A DNA stretch of 46,651 nt, from the NCBI GenBank assembly GCA_040007095.1, contig JBDTVS010000224.1:1-46651 (forward strand), read 5' to 3'. The position numbers and the translations under genes are program-made. Below the pieces are notes generated by a model. That model did not search any database. It was not told the origin of the DNA and worked only from the letters and a program-made list of their open reading frames with translations. Source of the stretch: JBDTVS01 sp040007095 (GTDB lineage: Bacteria > Acidobacteriota > Vicinamibacteria > Vicinamibacterales > CAVVIG01). Positions 8,393 through 16,445 of this stretch are shown here, piece after piece. Each line of letters begins with the position of its first letter. The stretch's first letter is position 1.

Positions 8393-8848
8393 ATGACGAA
8401 CGACGCGACCCAACCCGTCATCGAGTTTCTGGAACGATTCACCTCCGCGCTCGGTGTGAATACGACAACGACCGTCGAACAGACCCCGGACGGTCCCCGC
8501 ATCAACATCGCCGGCGACGAGGCGGAGATTCTCGTGCGTCACCGGGGCGAGCCGTTGAAAGCCCTCCAGCATGTGGTGGACATGGCGTACGGCCGGGCCC
8601 TCCCCAATGAGAAGCGACTCTTCGTCGACGCGTTGGAGTATCGCAAGGGCAAGGACGTGGAGTTGCGGCAGATGGCAAAGCTCCTTGCGGAGAAGGCCAA
8701 GGAGACCGGTCTCGATCAGCAACTTGGCCCGCTCAACCCCTACGAGCGCCGCGTCGTCCATCTGGCAGTCGCGAATATTCCCGGCGCTGCGACGGAGAGC
8801 ATCGGGGACGCGTTTTCGAAGACCATCATCATTTCAGCGCGCAAGTAG
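8393..8848 (+). CDS. KhpB/Jag-like RNA-binding protein (KH and R3H domains)
   Basis: 151 residues from ATG 8393. The central part (about 45-95, GDEAEILVRHRGEPLKALQH) is a KH-II-like RNA-binding fold, and the C-terminus has the R3H signature (NPYERRVVHLAV, about 115-126, then the IGDAFSKTIIIS ending). Position between yidC and mnmE is the standard place for jag/khpB. The N-terminal Jag_N domain found in many Firmicute homologues is missing; the protein starts almost at the KH region. KhpB proteins bind RNA, often with KhpA, and affect cell division and envelope synthesis. An upstream start would overlap yidC in another frame, so the short form seems real. Confidence 0.85.
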   Translation: MTNDATQPVIEFLERFTSALGVNTTTTVEQTPDGPRINIAGDEAEILVRHRGEPLKALQHVVDMAYGRALPNEKRLFVDALEYRKGKDVELRQMAKLLAEKAKETGLDQQLGPLNPYERRVVHLAVANIPGAATESIGDAFSKTIIISARK

Positions 8849-8924
8849 AGTAGCGATCGTCACGGCGGAGTAACCGTTCCGGACTCGACGTCCTCTCCTT
8901 GGCACGCGAGCGCAGATCGCCGCC

Positions 8925-10457
8925 GTGTTCTCCACAGCCGACACCATCGTCGCCATTGCGACGCCGCCTGGACGCGGCGGTATCGGTGTGGTTCGCCTCA
9001 GCGGACCCGCCGCCCATCATGTCGCCCGCTGTTTGATCACGCACGCGCGGGATCTCGAGCCCCGGCACGCAACGTTCACCATGGTTCGCCTGCGGCCGAC
9101 TCCGACTGAGGGCCTTCGTGGTGAGGCCCCGCGCGGACAGGCGTCGGTGTCACCGACCGGAGGCTACGATTCGCCTCGGGGCGTCCCGCAGATCTCTCCA
9201 ACGGTGCTGACCGTCATCGAGGAAGGTTCAAGTTCATGGACTTGGATAAGCGACGCCGTCGCATCGTCCGTCGAGGCCGGGTCCGTCGGAGGCGATGAGA
9301 TCGATCAGGTCGTGGCGACCTATTTCCCCGCGCCCGCCTCCTATACGGGAGACGATGTGGTGGAGTTGAGTGCGCACGGGAGTCCGGTGATCCTGCGCGC
9401 GATCCTGGACGAGGCGATGAACGCTGGTGCGCGGTTGGCCGAGCCGGGGGAGTTTACGTTACGCGCGTTTCTCAACGGCCGTATCAACCTTGTTCAAGCA
9501 GAGGCCGTCCGCGACCTTATCGAAGCGGTGACGCCGCTACAGGCGCGGGCAGCCTTCGATCAACTTCAAGGGACGCTCACTCAGACGATCGGTGAAATCG
9601 ACGCCGCACTGTTCGATCTGATCGCCAGCTTGGAGGCGTCGGTCGATTTTCCGGACGAGGGCTATCACTTCGCTGAACCAGGGGCGTTGACCGCAAAACT
9701 CGGCAGTCTGGTCGAAGACACGGAACGACTCATCGCGGCAGGGCATCGCGGTCGAATTGTGCGGGAAGGGGCGCACGTGGCGATTGTCGGCAAGCCGAAC
9801 GTGGGTAAGTCGAGTGTCTTCAACGCGCTCGTCGGGACGTCGCGAGCCATCGTCAGCGAGGTGCCAGGCACAACGCGGGATCTGGTGACAGAGGAGGTCG
9901 ACATCGAGGGCCTCCGCGTCACATTGGTCGACACCGCGGGCATTCGGCAGACGGCGGATCGTGTTGAGGCTGAAGGGGTCGAACGGGCGCGACAGGCGGG
10001 GGCGGTCGCGGACCTGATTCTGATCGTGCTCGACGGTTCGGCGCCGCTGGAAGACTCCGACCGAGACATTATCTCGCAAGCATATGAATATAAAACACTT
10101 ATAGTCAAGAACAAGTCGGATATCGGCTCGGCGTGGAACGACGAGCGCGCGGTGTGCGTGTCGGCAACGACGTTGGACGGAATTTCCCTGCTGAAGGAAG
10201 GCGTGGCGAGGGCGCTCGATGTCGAGCCGACGAGGGACCGGCCCGGCATTACCAACATCCGTCACATTGCGCTGGCGCGCCGAGCGCGAGAGGCGCTGCT
10301 ACGGGCGCGTGGGGCCGCCGAGCATGGGCGCTTATCGGAGGAGTTCGTACTGGCCGACTTGCAAGACGCACGAGCGGCATTCGAGGAAATCTCAGGACAG
10401 CGAACGACCGAGGATCTCCTTTCGCACATTTTTTCGCGGTTCTGCATAGGGAAGTGA
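8925..10457 (+). CDS. mnmE: tRNA modification GTPase MnmE (TrmE)
   Basis: 510 residues from GTG 8925. The N-terminal formyl-THF-binding domain begins TADTIVAIATPPGRGGIGVV. The G domain has G1 GKPNVGKS (about 289-296), DTAGIR and NKSD, and the C-terminus is FCIGK, the family's conserved end with its cysteine. With MnmG it makes the cmnm5 modification of wobble uridine in tRNAs. It is longer than the usual 450-460 residues because about 60 residues (roughly 57-123) are inserted in the N-terminal domain before FPAPASYTGDDVVELSAHGS. At DNA level part of this insertion is an imperfect palindrome (9107-9190). The next gene is mnmG. Confidence 0.95.
   Translation: MFSTADTIVAIATPPGRGGIGVVRLSGPAAHHVARCLITHARDLEPRHATFTMVRLRPTPTEGLRGEAPRGQASVSPTGGYDSPRGVPQISPTVLTVIEEGSSSWTWISDAVASSVEAGSVGGDEIDQVVATYFPAPASYTGDDVVELSAHGSPVILRAILDEAMNAGARLAEPGEFTLRAFLNGRINLVQAEAVRDLIEAVTPLQARAAFDQLQGTLTQTIGEIDAALFDLIASLEASVDFPDEGYHFAEPGALTAKLGSLVEDTERLIAAGHRGRIVREGAHVAIVGKPNVGKSSVFNALVGTSRAIVSEVPGTTRDLVTEEVDIEGLRVTLVDTAGIRQTADRVEAEGVERARQAGAVADLILIVLDGSAPLEDSDRDIISQAYEYKTLIVKNKSDIGSAWNDERAVCVSATTLDGISLLKEGVARALDVEPTRDRPGITNIRHIALARRAREALLRARGAAEHGRLSEEFVLADLQDARAAFEEISGQRTTEDLLSHIFSRFCIGK
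9107..9190. repeat. Imperfect palindrome inside mnmE coding sequence
   Basis: The two arms of about 40 bp are imperfect reverse complements around a perfect apex hairpin GTCGGTG-T-CACCGAC (9143-9157). The outer ends CTGAGGG and CCCGCAG also pair except at one position. The palindrome is read through in frame and encodes roughly half of a segment that other MnmE proteins lack. It resembles a small palindromic element captured by a gene; that origin is inference. Confidence 0.5.
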
Positions 10458-10487
10458 GCGGTGCAGGCGGTTTCGTAGTTCAAACCC

Positions 10488-12341
10488 ATGAATCATTCGT
10501 TCGACACGATCGTGATTGGCGCGGGGCACGCAGGATGCGAAGCGGCGTACGCGGCGGCGCGTCTTGGGTCGAGAGTGGCGATCTGCACGATGTCGATGGA
10601 CACTGTAGGTCAAATGCCTTGCAATCCCGCCATTGGTGGTACCGCTAAAGGTCACCTGGTGCGGGAAATCGACGCGCTCGGGGGGCTCATGGGGAGAGCG
10701 ATCGATTCCACCGGCATCCATTTCAAGCTGCTCAATAGAAGCCGCGGTCCCGCCGTCTGGTCGCCGCGGGCACAGGCAGACAAAGCCGTGTACGGGCATT
10801 GGCTGAGGCGCGCGTTGGAAAGTGAGCCCAACATCTCCTGGCTCATCGGCACGGCGGGCTCGATTGTCGTCGCGGGGGGTGCCGTGACGGGCATCGAAAT
10901 GGAGGAAGGAGAGGCGTATTCGTGTCAGGCGCTGGTGATCACAACCGGGACGTTTCTCAACGGGTTGGTGCACATTGGTCGGGAACAGCGATCTGCGGGC
11001 CGAATGGGCGAGCCGCCGTCGCGGAGCCTGGCCGCATCGCTGAAGTCGTACGGCTTTGAATGCGGGCGTCTGAAGACCGGGACACCACCGAGACTCGATC
11101 GGAACAGCATCGATTTTGAACGCCATGTCGAGAGTGGGACTTTCGTGCGGGACCGCGGCGACGATCCGGCTGTGGCGTTTTCCTTCCTGACGCAGGAGAT
11201 CGGCGCGGCCCAGATCGATTGCTTTGTTACCTACACGAACAGTCGTGTCCACGAACTGGTTCGTCGAAATATTGCTCATTCCCCGCTGTTCAACGGTCAG
11301 ATTCTCGGTATCGGACCCAGATACTGTCCCTCGCTCGAGGACAAGGTCGTTCGCTTTGCCGACCGGGACCGGCATCAGATCTTCCTCGAGCCAGAAGGCG
11401 TCCACGCGCGCGAGATCTATGTGAACGGCCTGTCGATGAGCTTGCCGCGTGACGTTCAAGAGGAGATTGTCCATGCGCTACCAGGTCTTGAGGATGCGGT
11501 GGTCCTCAGACCTGGATACGCGGTGGAGTACGACTTCATCCAGCCGACCGAGCTGACACGGTCACTTGAAACGAAGCGAGTCAAGGGGTTGTTTCTTGCC
11601 GGCCAGATCAACGGCACGTCAGGCTATGAAGAGGCGGCGGCACAAGGGCTGGTCGCCGGCATCAACGCCGCGCGAACGATCAAGAAGCAGTCGCGATTCG
11701 AGCTTCGTCGCGACGAGGCATACATCGGAGTTCTGGTTGATGACCTTATTACCAAAGGGTGTCTAGAGCCCTACCGGATGTTTACCTCTCGTGCCGAGCA
11801 CCGGTTGCTGCTGCGTATCGACAACGCCGACCTCCGTCTGACGCGACGGGGTCGGGAGGTGGGGCTGGTGGACGACGAGCGATGGCTGCGTTTCACCACC
11901 AGACAGGGAAGATTCGACCGGAATCTCGCGGTGCTTGGCTCGGCCAAGGTTAGAAGCGCATCGGGCGAGCGCGTCTTCGCGAGTGCGCATCTGCGACATC
12001 CCGAAGTTCGGCTCGAGGAGTTAGCCGCCAGTGGGGCGGTGGACCTTGAGATCTCGTCGTGCGATAGGGTTATCGACATCGGCAGCGTCGAGACCGCGGT
12101 CAAATACGATGGATACCTACGCCGGCAGGAAGCGGAAATCGAGCGAACTCGGCGGGATGAACGACGAAGAATCCCCGAAGGTTTCTCGTTTGAGGGTGTT
12201 CCTGGCCTTTCTCGAGAAGTCGTGCAGCGCCTGTCGCAGGTACGCCCGGACACGCTAGGTCAGGCCATTCGGATCCCGGGCATGACGCCGGCTGCGGTTG
12301 CCGTTCTCTCCTCGTATGTAGGCCGAACGAAATCGGCGTGA
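10488..12341 (+). CDS. mnmG: tRNA uridine-5-carboxymethylaminomethyl modification enzyme MnmG (GidA)
   Basis: 617 residues. The N-terminal FAD-binding Rossmann motif is FDTIVIGAGHAGCEAAYAAA, followed by the family signature GQMPCNPAIGGTAKGHLVRE. A second signature, GLFLAGQINGTSGYEEAAAQ, lies near residue 365-385, and the helical C-terminal domain ends GMTPAAVAVLSSYVGR. MnmG is the FAD/NADH partner of MnmE in wobble-uridine modification. It starts 30 bp after mnmE and overlaps rsmG by four bases (GTGA), indicating one operon. Length and motifs are intact. Confidence 0.96.
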   Translation: MNHSFDTIVIGAGHAGCEAAYAAARLGSRVAICTMSMDTVGQMPCNPAIGGTAKGHLVREIDALGGLMGRAIDSTGIHFKLLNRSRGPAVWSPRAQADKAVYGHWLRRALESEPNISWLIGTAGSIVVAGGAVTGIEMEEGEAYSCQALVITTGTFLNGLVHIGREQRSAGRMGEPPSRSLAASLKSYGFECGRLKTGTPPRLDRNSIDFERHVESGTFVRDRGDDPAVAFSFLTQEIGAAQIDCFVTYTNSRVHELVRRNIAHSPLFNGQILGIGPRYCPSLEDKVVRFADRDRHQIFLEPEGVHAREIYVNGLSMSLPRDVQEEIVHALPGLEDAVVLRPGYAVEYDFIQPTELTRSLETKRVKGLFLAGQINGTSGYEEAAAQGLVAGINAARTIKKQSRFELRRDEAYIGVLVDDLITKGCLEPYRMFTSRAEHRLLLRIDNADLRLTRRGREVGLVDDERWLRFTTRQGRFDRNLAVLGSAKVRSASGERVFASAHLRHPEVRLEELAASGAVDLEISSCDRVIDIGSVETAVKYDGYLRRQEAEIERTRRDERRRIPEGFSFEGVPGLSREVVQRLSQVRPDTLGQAIRIPGMTPAAVAVLSSYVGRTKSA

Positions 12342-12982
12342 AATCCGCCAGGCTCCGAGAGCGGTTGCTGGAGCGCGGCGGGCGGGCCAAGGTGACGCTC
12401 ACAGAGCGGACGATCGACCAGATAGAAACCTACTATCTGCTTTTGAATCATTGGAATAAGAGGATCAATCTCTCCGCTCTCCCTCTTGAGACCATGGGGG
12501 ATCAGGCGATTGACAGGGTCCTCATCGAGCCGCTGGTTGCCGCGGCCGCGGTCCCTGACGGACTTCTCCGCTGGTGGGACCTGGGGTCTGGTGGTGGCTC
12601 ACCTGCGCTGCCGATTAGAATCGTGCGGCCTGAGGCACAGCTTACGCTCGTCGAAGCTCGCTCAAGGAAGGTGGCCTTCCTGCGTGAGGCAGTGCGGGAG
12701 TTGGCGTTGTCAAACGTGGAGGTCGTGGCTGGCCGATTCGAGGATGTGGTCGGTCGTCGAGAACTGGACGGAACGGCCGACCTGGTGACCGTGAGGGCGG
12801 TCAGGATCGACGCCTCGCTATTGGACCTGTCTCGCAAGCTGTTGAAGAAGAGCGGGGGGCTGTTGCTTTTTGCCACACGGGACGCGCCCATCCCCGCCAC
12901 CAGACTGTTCACTCTCGAACGAACAGTTGAGCTGATTCCAGGTGGCAGAGCGGAGTTGCTGGTCTTGAAGGTTGGTCAGTAG
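12338..12982 (+). CDS. rsmG: 16S rRNA (guanine527-N7)-methyltransferase RsmG (GidB)
   Basis: 214 residues from GTG 12338. The SAM-binding motif I is WDLGSGGGSPALPI (about 79-92), followed by LTLVEARSRKVAFLREAVRE and the VVAGRFEDV strand, all typical of RsmG. The N-terminus carries the NHWNKRINLSA motif. The enzyme methylates G527 of 16S rRNA; loss is known to give low-level streptomycin resistance in other bacteria. The start overlaps the mnmG stop by four bases. It closes the mnmE-mnmG-rsmG set and is followed by the spacer that carries parS. Confidence 0.95.
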   Translation: MKSARLRERLLERGGRAKVTLTERTIDQIETYYLLLNHWNKRINLSALPLETMGDQAIDRVLIEPLVAAAAVPDGLLRWWDLGSGGGSPALPIRIVRPEAQLTLVEARSRKVAFLREAVRELALSNVEVVAGRFEDVVGRRELDGTADLVTVRAVRIDASLLDLSRKLLKKSGGLLLFATRDAPIPATRLFTLERTVELIPGGRAELLVLKVGQ

Positions 12983-13428
12983 GGCCGGCAGCCTGGCGGT
13001 CCGATGATGAAGATGGGAATGTTCCACGTGGAACATTTTCTTTCCTCAGACTCACGGTCGAGAAGCGCCTGCTCACAGGGGCGAATCGCGCGACACCAAT
13101 CTAGAGCGCGGCAAGGTGTCACTTCAGAAACGCTCTGGGATCCTCCCCGCAAGAGAACCCGTCAACGTCATCTCGGCACTCCGGTTCATTGCGATTCAAT
13201 CTGGCTTCCATAGTGATGAGCATTGCGATCAGAGTTACGGCAATCGTGAAGACGAGAATTGTTCTTAGGGGGCGTCGGTATGGGAGCCTGTGCGAGCCCG
13301 TGCGAGATCTGTTGACGGCATCCCGCAAGTCACCTATCCTCAGCCGTTCGCGCCACTGTGCAACGCACCGCGAATTGGTCGTTCAACAGAACGCATGTAA
13401 CTAACTGTAACATAGGTACTTGCACAAG
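12983..13428. other. rsmG-parA spacer (parS plus about 390 bp of unclear content)
   Basis: 446 bp without a convincing gene. Near its left end is the parS palindrome. A leftward open frame (13328-13119, TTG start) would encode 69 residues with one hydrophobic stretch (TILVFTIAVTLIAMLITMEA) and could be a small membrane protein, but it has no clear ribosome-binding site and no recognised family. The last 40 bp before parA are AT-rich and probably hold its promoter, though no good -35/-10 pair stands out. Confidence 0.4.
13018..13037. promoter_or_regulatory. parS centromere site
   Basis: AATGTTCCACGTGGAACATT is a perfect 20-bp palindrome. Its 16-bp core differs from the well-known parS TGTTTCACGTGAAACA by one symmetric change per arm, a variant used by many bacteria. 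It lies about 400 bp before parA-parB and about 7.3 kb from the proposed origin, where ParB would load and spread. Confidence 0.92.
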
Positions 13429-14217
13429 ATGTCTCGAATCATCGCCGTCGCAAATCAGAAAGGTGGCGTCGGAAAGACCACGACAACCATCAATCTTGCG
13501 GCGTCGCTCGCATTGTCTGGACAACGCGTGTTGTTGGTTGACATCGATCCACAAGGAAATCTGACCAGCGGTGTCGGCCAAAAAGGCAGGCCTGCTCCGG
13601 CCGGCACTATCTACAACGCCCTGACCAGCCCGGACCCTGCCCTCGATCCGACGGCATACATCATCCCGACCTGCGTCGATCGATTGATGCTCATCCCCGC
13701 CGACAGCAATCTGACCGGCGCCGAGATCGAGCTCGTCACCATGCCTCAGCGCGAAGCCCGGCTCCGGCAACTGCTCGGTCCCCTTCGTGGAAGCTTCGAC
13801 TATATCTTCGTCGACTCTCCACCCTCGCTCGGCCTGCTGACGCTCAACGCGCTCGTTGCCGCCGACGCCGTGCTGATCCCGCTTCACTGTGAGTACTTTG
13901 CCCTCGAGGGGCTTGCCGACCTTGTCGGGACCATGCGACGAGTCCGCGTGGGGCTGAATCCTCAGCTCGAGATCGAGGGTGTCCTGCTGACCATGTTCGA
14001 CGAGCGCACCAATCTTGGAAACCAGGTCGCCGCCGATGTCCGGGCCTTCTTCAAGGAGAAGGTGTTTCGCACGGTCATCCCACGCAACGTTCGGCTCGGC
14101 GAAGCGCCCAGCCACGGCATTCCGGCGATTCTCTACGACGCGAAGTCACGCGGCGCGGCGGCCTACGTCGCCCTGGCGCAGGAAGTTCTGGAACGAAGCC
14201 CGGCGACCGCGGCCTGA
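13429..14217 (+). CDS. parA: Chromosome partitioning ATPase ParA (Soj)
   Basis: 262 residues from ATG 13429; a TTG three codons upstream is less likely. The deviant Walker A is KGGVGKTT at residues 11-18, preceded by MSRIIAVANQ, and followed by LLVDIDPQGNLTSGVG. The Walker B region IFVDSPPSLGLLTLNAL and the QREARLRQLL segment agree with chromosomal Soj/ParA proteins. It lacks the N-terminal DNA-binding extension of plasmid type Ia ParA proteins. It binds DNA non-specifically in the ATP form and moves ParB-parS complexes. parB follows after 70 bp. Confidence 0.96.
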   Translation: MSRIIAVANQKGGVGKTTTTINLAASLALSGQRVLLVDIDPQGNLTSGVGQKGRPAPAGTIYNALTSPDPALDPTAYIIPTCVDRLMLIPADSNLTGAEIELVTMPQREARLRQLLGPLRGSFDYIFVDSPPSLGLLTLNALVAADAVLIPLHCEYFALEGLADLVGTMRRVRVGLNPQLEIEGVLLTMFDERTNLGNQVAADVRAFFKEKVFRTVIPRNVRLGEAPSHGIPAILYDAKSRGAAAYVALAQEVLERSPATAA

Positions 14218-14287
14218 TACAGTCTCCGCCATCGCCGAGCACGAAAACGAACTGGACCTCGAACACTCTGGTGGCCTGTAGATTCAC

Positions 14288-15154
14288 ATGGAAAAACGAC
14301 CAGCCCTCGGGAAAGGCCTCCGCGCCCTGATTCCCGACCCCCCCGAACCGCGGCTCTCGCAGACCGAAGTCGACATCGATCGCCTGGCGCCAAACGACTT
14401 TCAGCCCCGAGCGCGGATGGACGAGGAGCGGCTCGAGGAGCTGTCACGCTCGATCAAGGCCAACGGCGTCATTCAGCCGATTGTCGTACGTCAGGACGGC
14501 GACCGGTATCAGATCATCGCCGGCGAGCGCCGTTGGCGCGCCGCGATGAAAGCGGGCCTGCTTCGGGTTCCCGTTGTGGTGCGCGATGTCGCCAGCGGAC
14601 AGGAGCGATCGATTCTCGAAATGGCGCTGATCGAGAACATCCAGCGGGAAGACCTGAATCCGATGGATGAAGCGCACGCGTACCGGCGGTTGTCTGACGA
14701 ATTCCGACTGAGGCAGGAGGACATCGCTGCGGCAGTGGGGAAGGATCGCGCCACCGTCGCGAATCACCTGCGTCTGCTCAAGCTCCCCGCAGAGGTGCAA
14801 GAGGAAGTCGCCTCCGGCACCCTCTCCATGGGTCATGCACGGGCGCTCCTTTCCTTGCCGTCCGAAGCCGAGCAGCGGCGCGTCGGTCGAGAGCTCATTG
14901 CTCGCGCGCTCTCGGTTCGCGAAACCGAGTTACTGGTCAAGAAGATTGTCGACTCGACGGCCGCACCCCGCGACCCCGTGCCGCCCAGGCCGGTTGACGT
15001 GCACACCCGGGCGGCGGAGGAGCGCCTTCGACTGACGCTCGGCACGCGCGTTCGGATCGTTCGTCGCGGCACCCGCGGTCGGATCGAAATAGACTTCGTC
15101 TCGGAAGACGAGCTGATCCGGATCTACGAGCAGCTGAAGGGGGCCGGCGACTGA
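14288..15154 (+). CDS. parB: Chromosome partitioning CTPase/DNA-binding protein ParB (Spo0J)
   Basis: 288 residues. The N-terminus (MEKRPALGKGLRALIPDPPE) contains the ParA-stimulating leader. The CTP-binding domain has IIAGERRWRAAMKAGL (about 77-92) and the ENIQREDLNPMDEA motif (about 115-128). A helix-turn-helix (VGKDRATVANHLRLLKLP) reads parS, and the C-terminus (about 245-288) is the dimerisation domain. ParB binds the parS site upstream of parA, closes into a CTP-dependent clamp and spreads. It forms an operon with parA and is followed by a 489-bp spacer holding a palindromic repeat. Confidence 0.96.
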   Translation: MEKRPALGKGLRALIPDPPEPRLSQTEVDIDRLAPNDFQPRARMDEERLEELSRSIKANGVIQPIVVRQDGDRYQIIAGERRWRAAMKAGLLRVPVVVRDVASGQERSILEMALIENIQREDLNPMDEAHAYRRLSDEFRLRQEDIAAAVGKDRATVANHLRLLKLPAEVQEEVASGTLSMGHARALLSLPSEAEQRRVGRELIARALSVRETELLVKKIVDSTAAPRDPVPPRPVDVHTRAAEERLRLTLGTRVRIVRRGTRGRIEIDFVSEDELIRIYEQLKGAGD

Positions 15155-15175
15155 GGGCCTGCGGCAAAATAAGGT

Positions 15176-15302
15176 GCACAATTGTGGCCGCCGATGCATC
15201 CCGCCGGGCTGCGTTGCTCGTCGGTCACATGCTCCCGGCATTCTTCCTCCTCGCGCCTGGGGATCCGGGCGCCTCGCCGCCCGAATACGTCACCGTAATT
15301 GC
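15176..15302. repeat. Palindromic dispersed element, copy 1
   Basis: Two blocks are shared with copy 2 at 30298-30457: 15196-15217 matches 30339-30360 at 20 of 22 bases, and 15251-15273 matches 30394-30416 at 21 of 23. The two blocks are themselves imperfect reverse complements, so the unit can fold into a long hairpin. The outer arms are less well conserved than in copy 2. There is no coding capacity; it looks like a miniature non-autonomous element or REP-type repeat. Confidence 0.65.
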
Positions 15303-15551
15303 GAAGCGGAGTACTAAGCTGCATCGCGACGTGGTGAAGTCCGGCGAGCTCTCCGGCTGGTCGCGTCGTCTGTCGATCGACTGCTCCGGGGGCTCACCAA
15401 CGGCTTCAGGAGGTTCACAACCGAGGCCACCGAGATCGACCGACACGCCCGCGCTGACCAGTGCTCCAGGATGGCGTCGCCCCAGGCTCGTGACGGCGGC
15501 GAACACGGTGCGCCACCCTTGAGTCGAGTCCCGACTGTTGTGGCTTCCTGG

Positions 15552-15580
15552 TTGTCCTGGGACCCCGGGAATGATATAAA
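15552..15580 (+). promoter_or_regulatory. Candidate promoter of the ATP synthase F1 operon
   Basis: -35 TTGTCC (15552-15557), a 17-bp spacer and -10 TATAAA (15575-15580). The atpH start is 63 bp downstream. Spacing and match are good for a housekeeping sigma factor. Confidence 0.5.
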
Positions 15581-15643
15581 GTTGGGTCGCTTGTGAAAGT
15601 CTTCGCAAGCTCCCGCACGTATCGCACCTGAGGTTGTGGACCG

Positions 15644-16192
15644 GTGACCAGCAAAGCCGCCGCTCATCGTTACGCTCGCGCTCTCTTTGATGTTGCCGTC
15701 AAGGAACAGCAGAACCTCGAACAGATCGAAGCGCAGCTGGCCGAGTTCGTGGATCTCTTCAAACAATATCCGACCCTCGAGAAGGTTTTGCTCAACCCGG
15801 CCGTGCCGGCTCCGCGCAAACACGCCACAGTCACCGAGCTCGTTTCCAAGCTGGACATGAGCACGATTCTCGGCAAGCTGCTGGGATTGCTCGCCGATCG
15901 CGATCGGCTGGTTGTTCTGCCGGATCTCCTCGCGAACTACAGGGAACGTCTGCTCGCGCACCAGGACGTGATTCGCGCGGAGGTCACGACGGCCTCGCCG
16001 CTGTCCGACGCACACGCCCAACAGATCGAACGGCGTCTGGGGCAGGTCACCGGCAAACGCGTCCTGGTCTCCGTACGGGTCGATCCCTCGATTATTGGTG
16101 GCGTTGTGACGCGAATCGGCAGCACGGTGTACGACTCGAGTGTGACGCGTCAGTTGGAAAAGATGAGAAGCCGCCTCGTGGCCGGTGTGTGA
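15644..16192 (+). CDS. atpH: F1F0 ATP synthase subunit delta
   Basis: 182 residues from GTG 15644. The N-terminal helical domain begins AAHRYARALFDVAVKEQQNL and the C-terminal block is VRVDPSIIGGVVTRIGSTVYDSSV, the delta/OSCP signature. The subunit sits on top of F1 and links it to the peripheral stalk. It leads the cluster atpH-atpA-atpG-atpD-atpC. Usually atpF lies directly upstream; here there is only a spacer with a palindromic element, so the F0 genes must be elsewhere. A 253-bp gap with a second kind of repeat separates it from atpA. Confidence 0.94.
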   Translation: MTSKAAAHRYARALFDVAVKEQQNLEQIEAQLAEFVDLFKQYPTLEKVLLNPAVPAPRKHATVTELVSKLDMSTILGKLLGLLADRDRLVVLPDLLANYRERLLAHQDVIRAEVTTASPLSDAHAQQIERRLGQVTGKRVLVSVRVDPSIIGGVVTRIGSTVYDSSVTRQLEKMRSRLVAGV

Positions 16193-16318
16193 TTCGGTGC
16201 GGGCATGGAACTGAAGAGCTGTCCGCCCGCTTGCACCACCGCCCGGTTGTTCCGGCTCGCCGCTCCCCGGTCGCGAACGGGCCGGCATGCCGACCGCGGA
16301 CAAGACCGGTGGCGGCAG

Positions 16319-16414
16319 GCGCTGAAGGAGTACCACTTCACACGGTTGCACGCCGTGATTCTCCGGACGCGACAACGGAGCGGCCGGTTAGTGGTTTCGA
16401 GGAGACAGTCTAGT
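16319..16414 (+). repeat. Dispersed 95-bp repeat, copy A (upstream of atpA)
   Basis: It matches the reverse complement of 28375-28472. The two copies share GCGCTGAAG at one end, a perfect 19-bp block (CGCGACAACGGAGCGGCCG) in the middle and GAGGAGACAG near the other end. A shorter third copy lies at 41340-41378. Copy A ends 31 bp before the atpA start and fills part of the otherwise gene-free 253-bp atpH-atpA gap. Function is unknown. Confidence 0.65.
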
Positions 16415-16445
16415 TAGACAGCTAACGCTTGGACAGGATTGGACG

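Larger units (their letters stand above)
15155..15643. other. parB-atpH spacer
   Basis: 489 bp without a supported gene. The left third holds a palindromic element (15176-15302). The middle has no recognisable coding or RNA signal. The right end carries a good sigma-70-type promoter for atpH (15552-15580). The membrane-sector genes atpB, atpE and atpF, which precede atpH in many bacteria, are not here. Confidence 0.6.

Noticed and set aside
13119..13328. Small membrane-protein frame between rsmG and parA
   Set aside because: Single hydrophobic stretch, TTG start, no ribosome-binding site and no family; kept only as a remark in the spacer entry.
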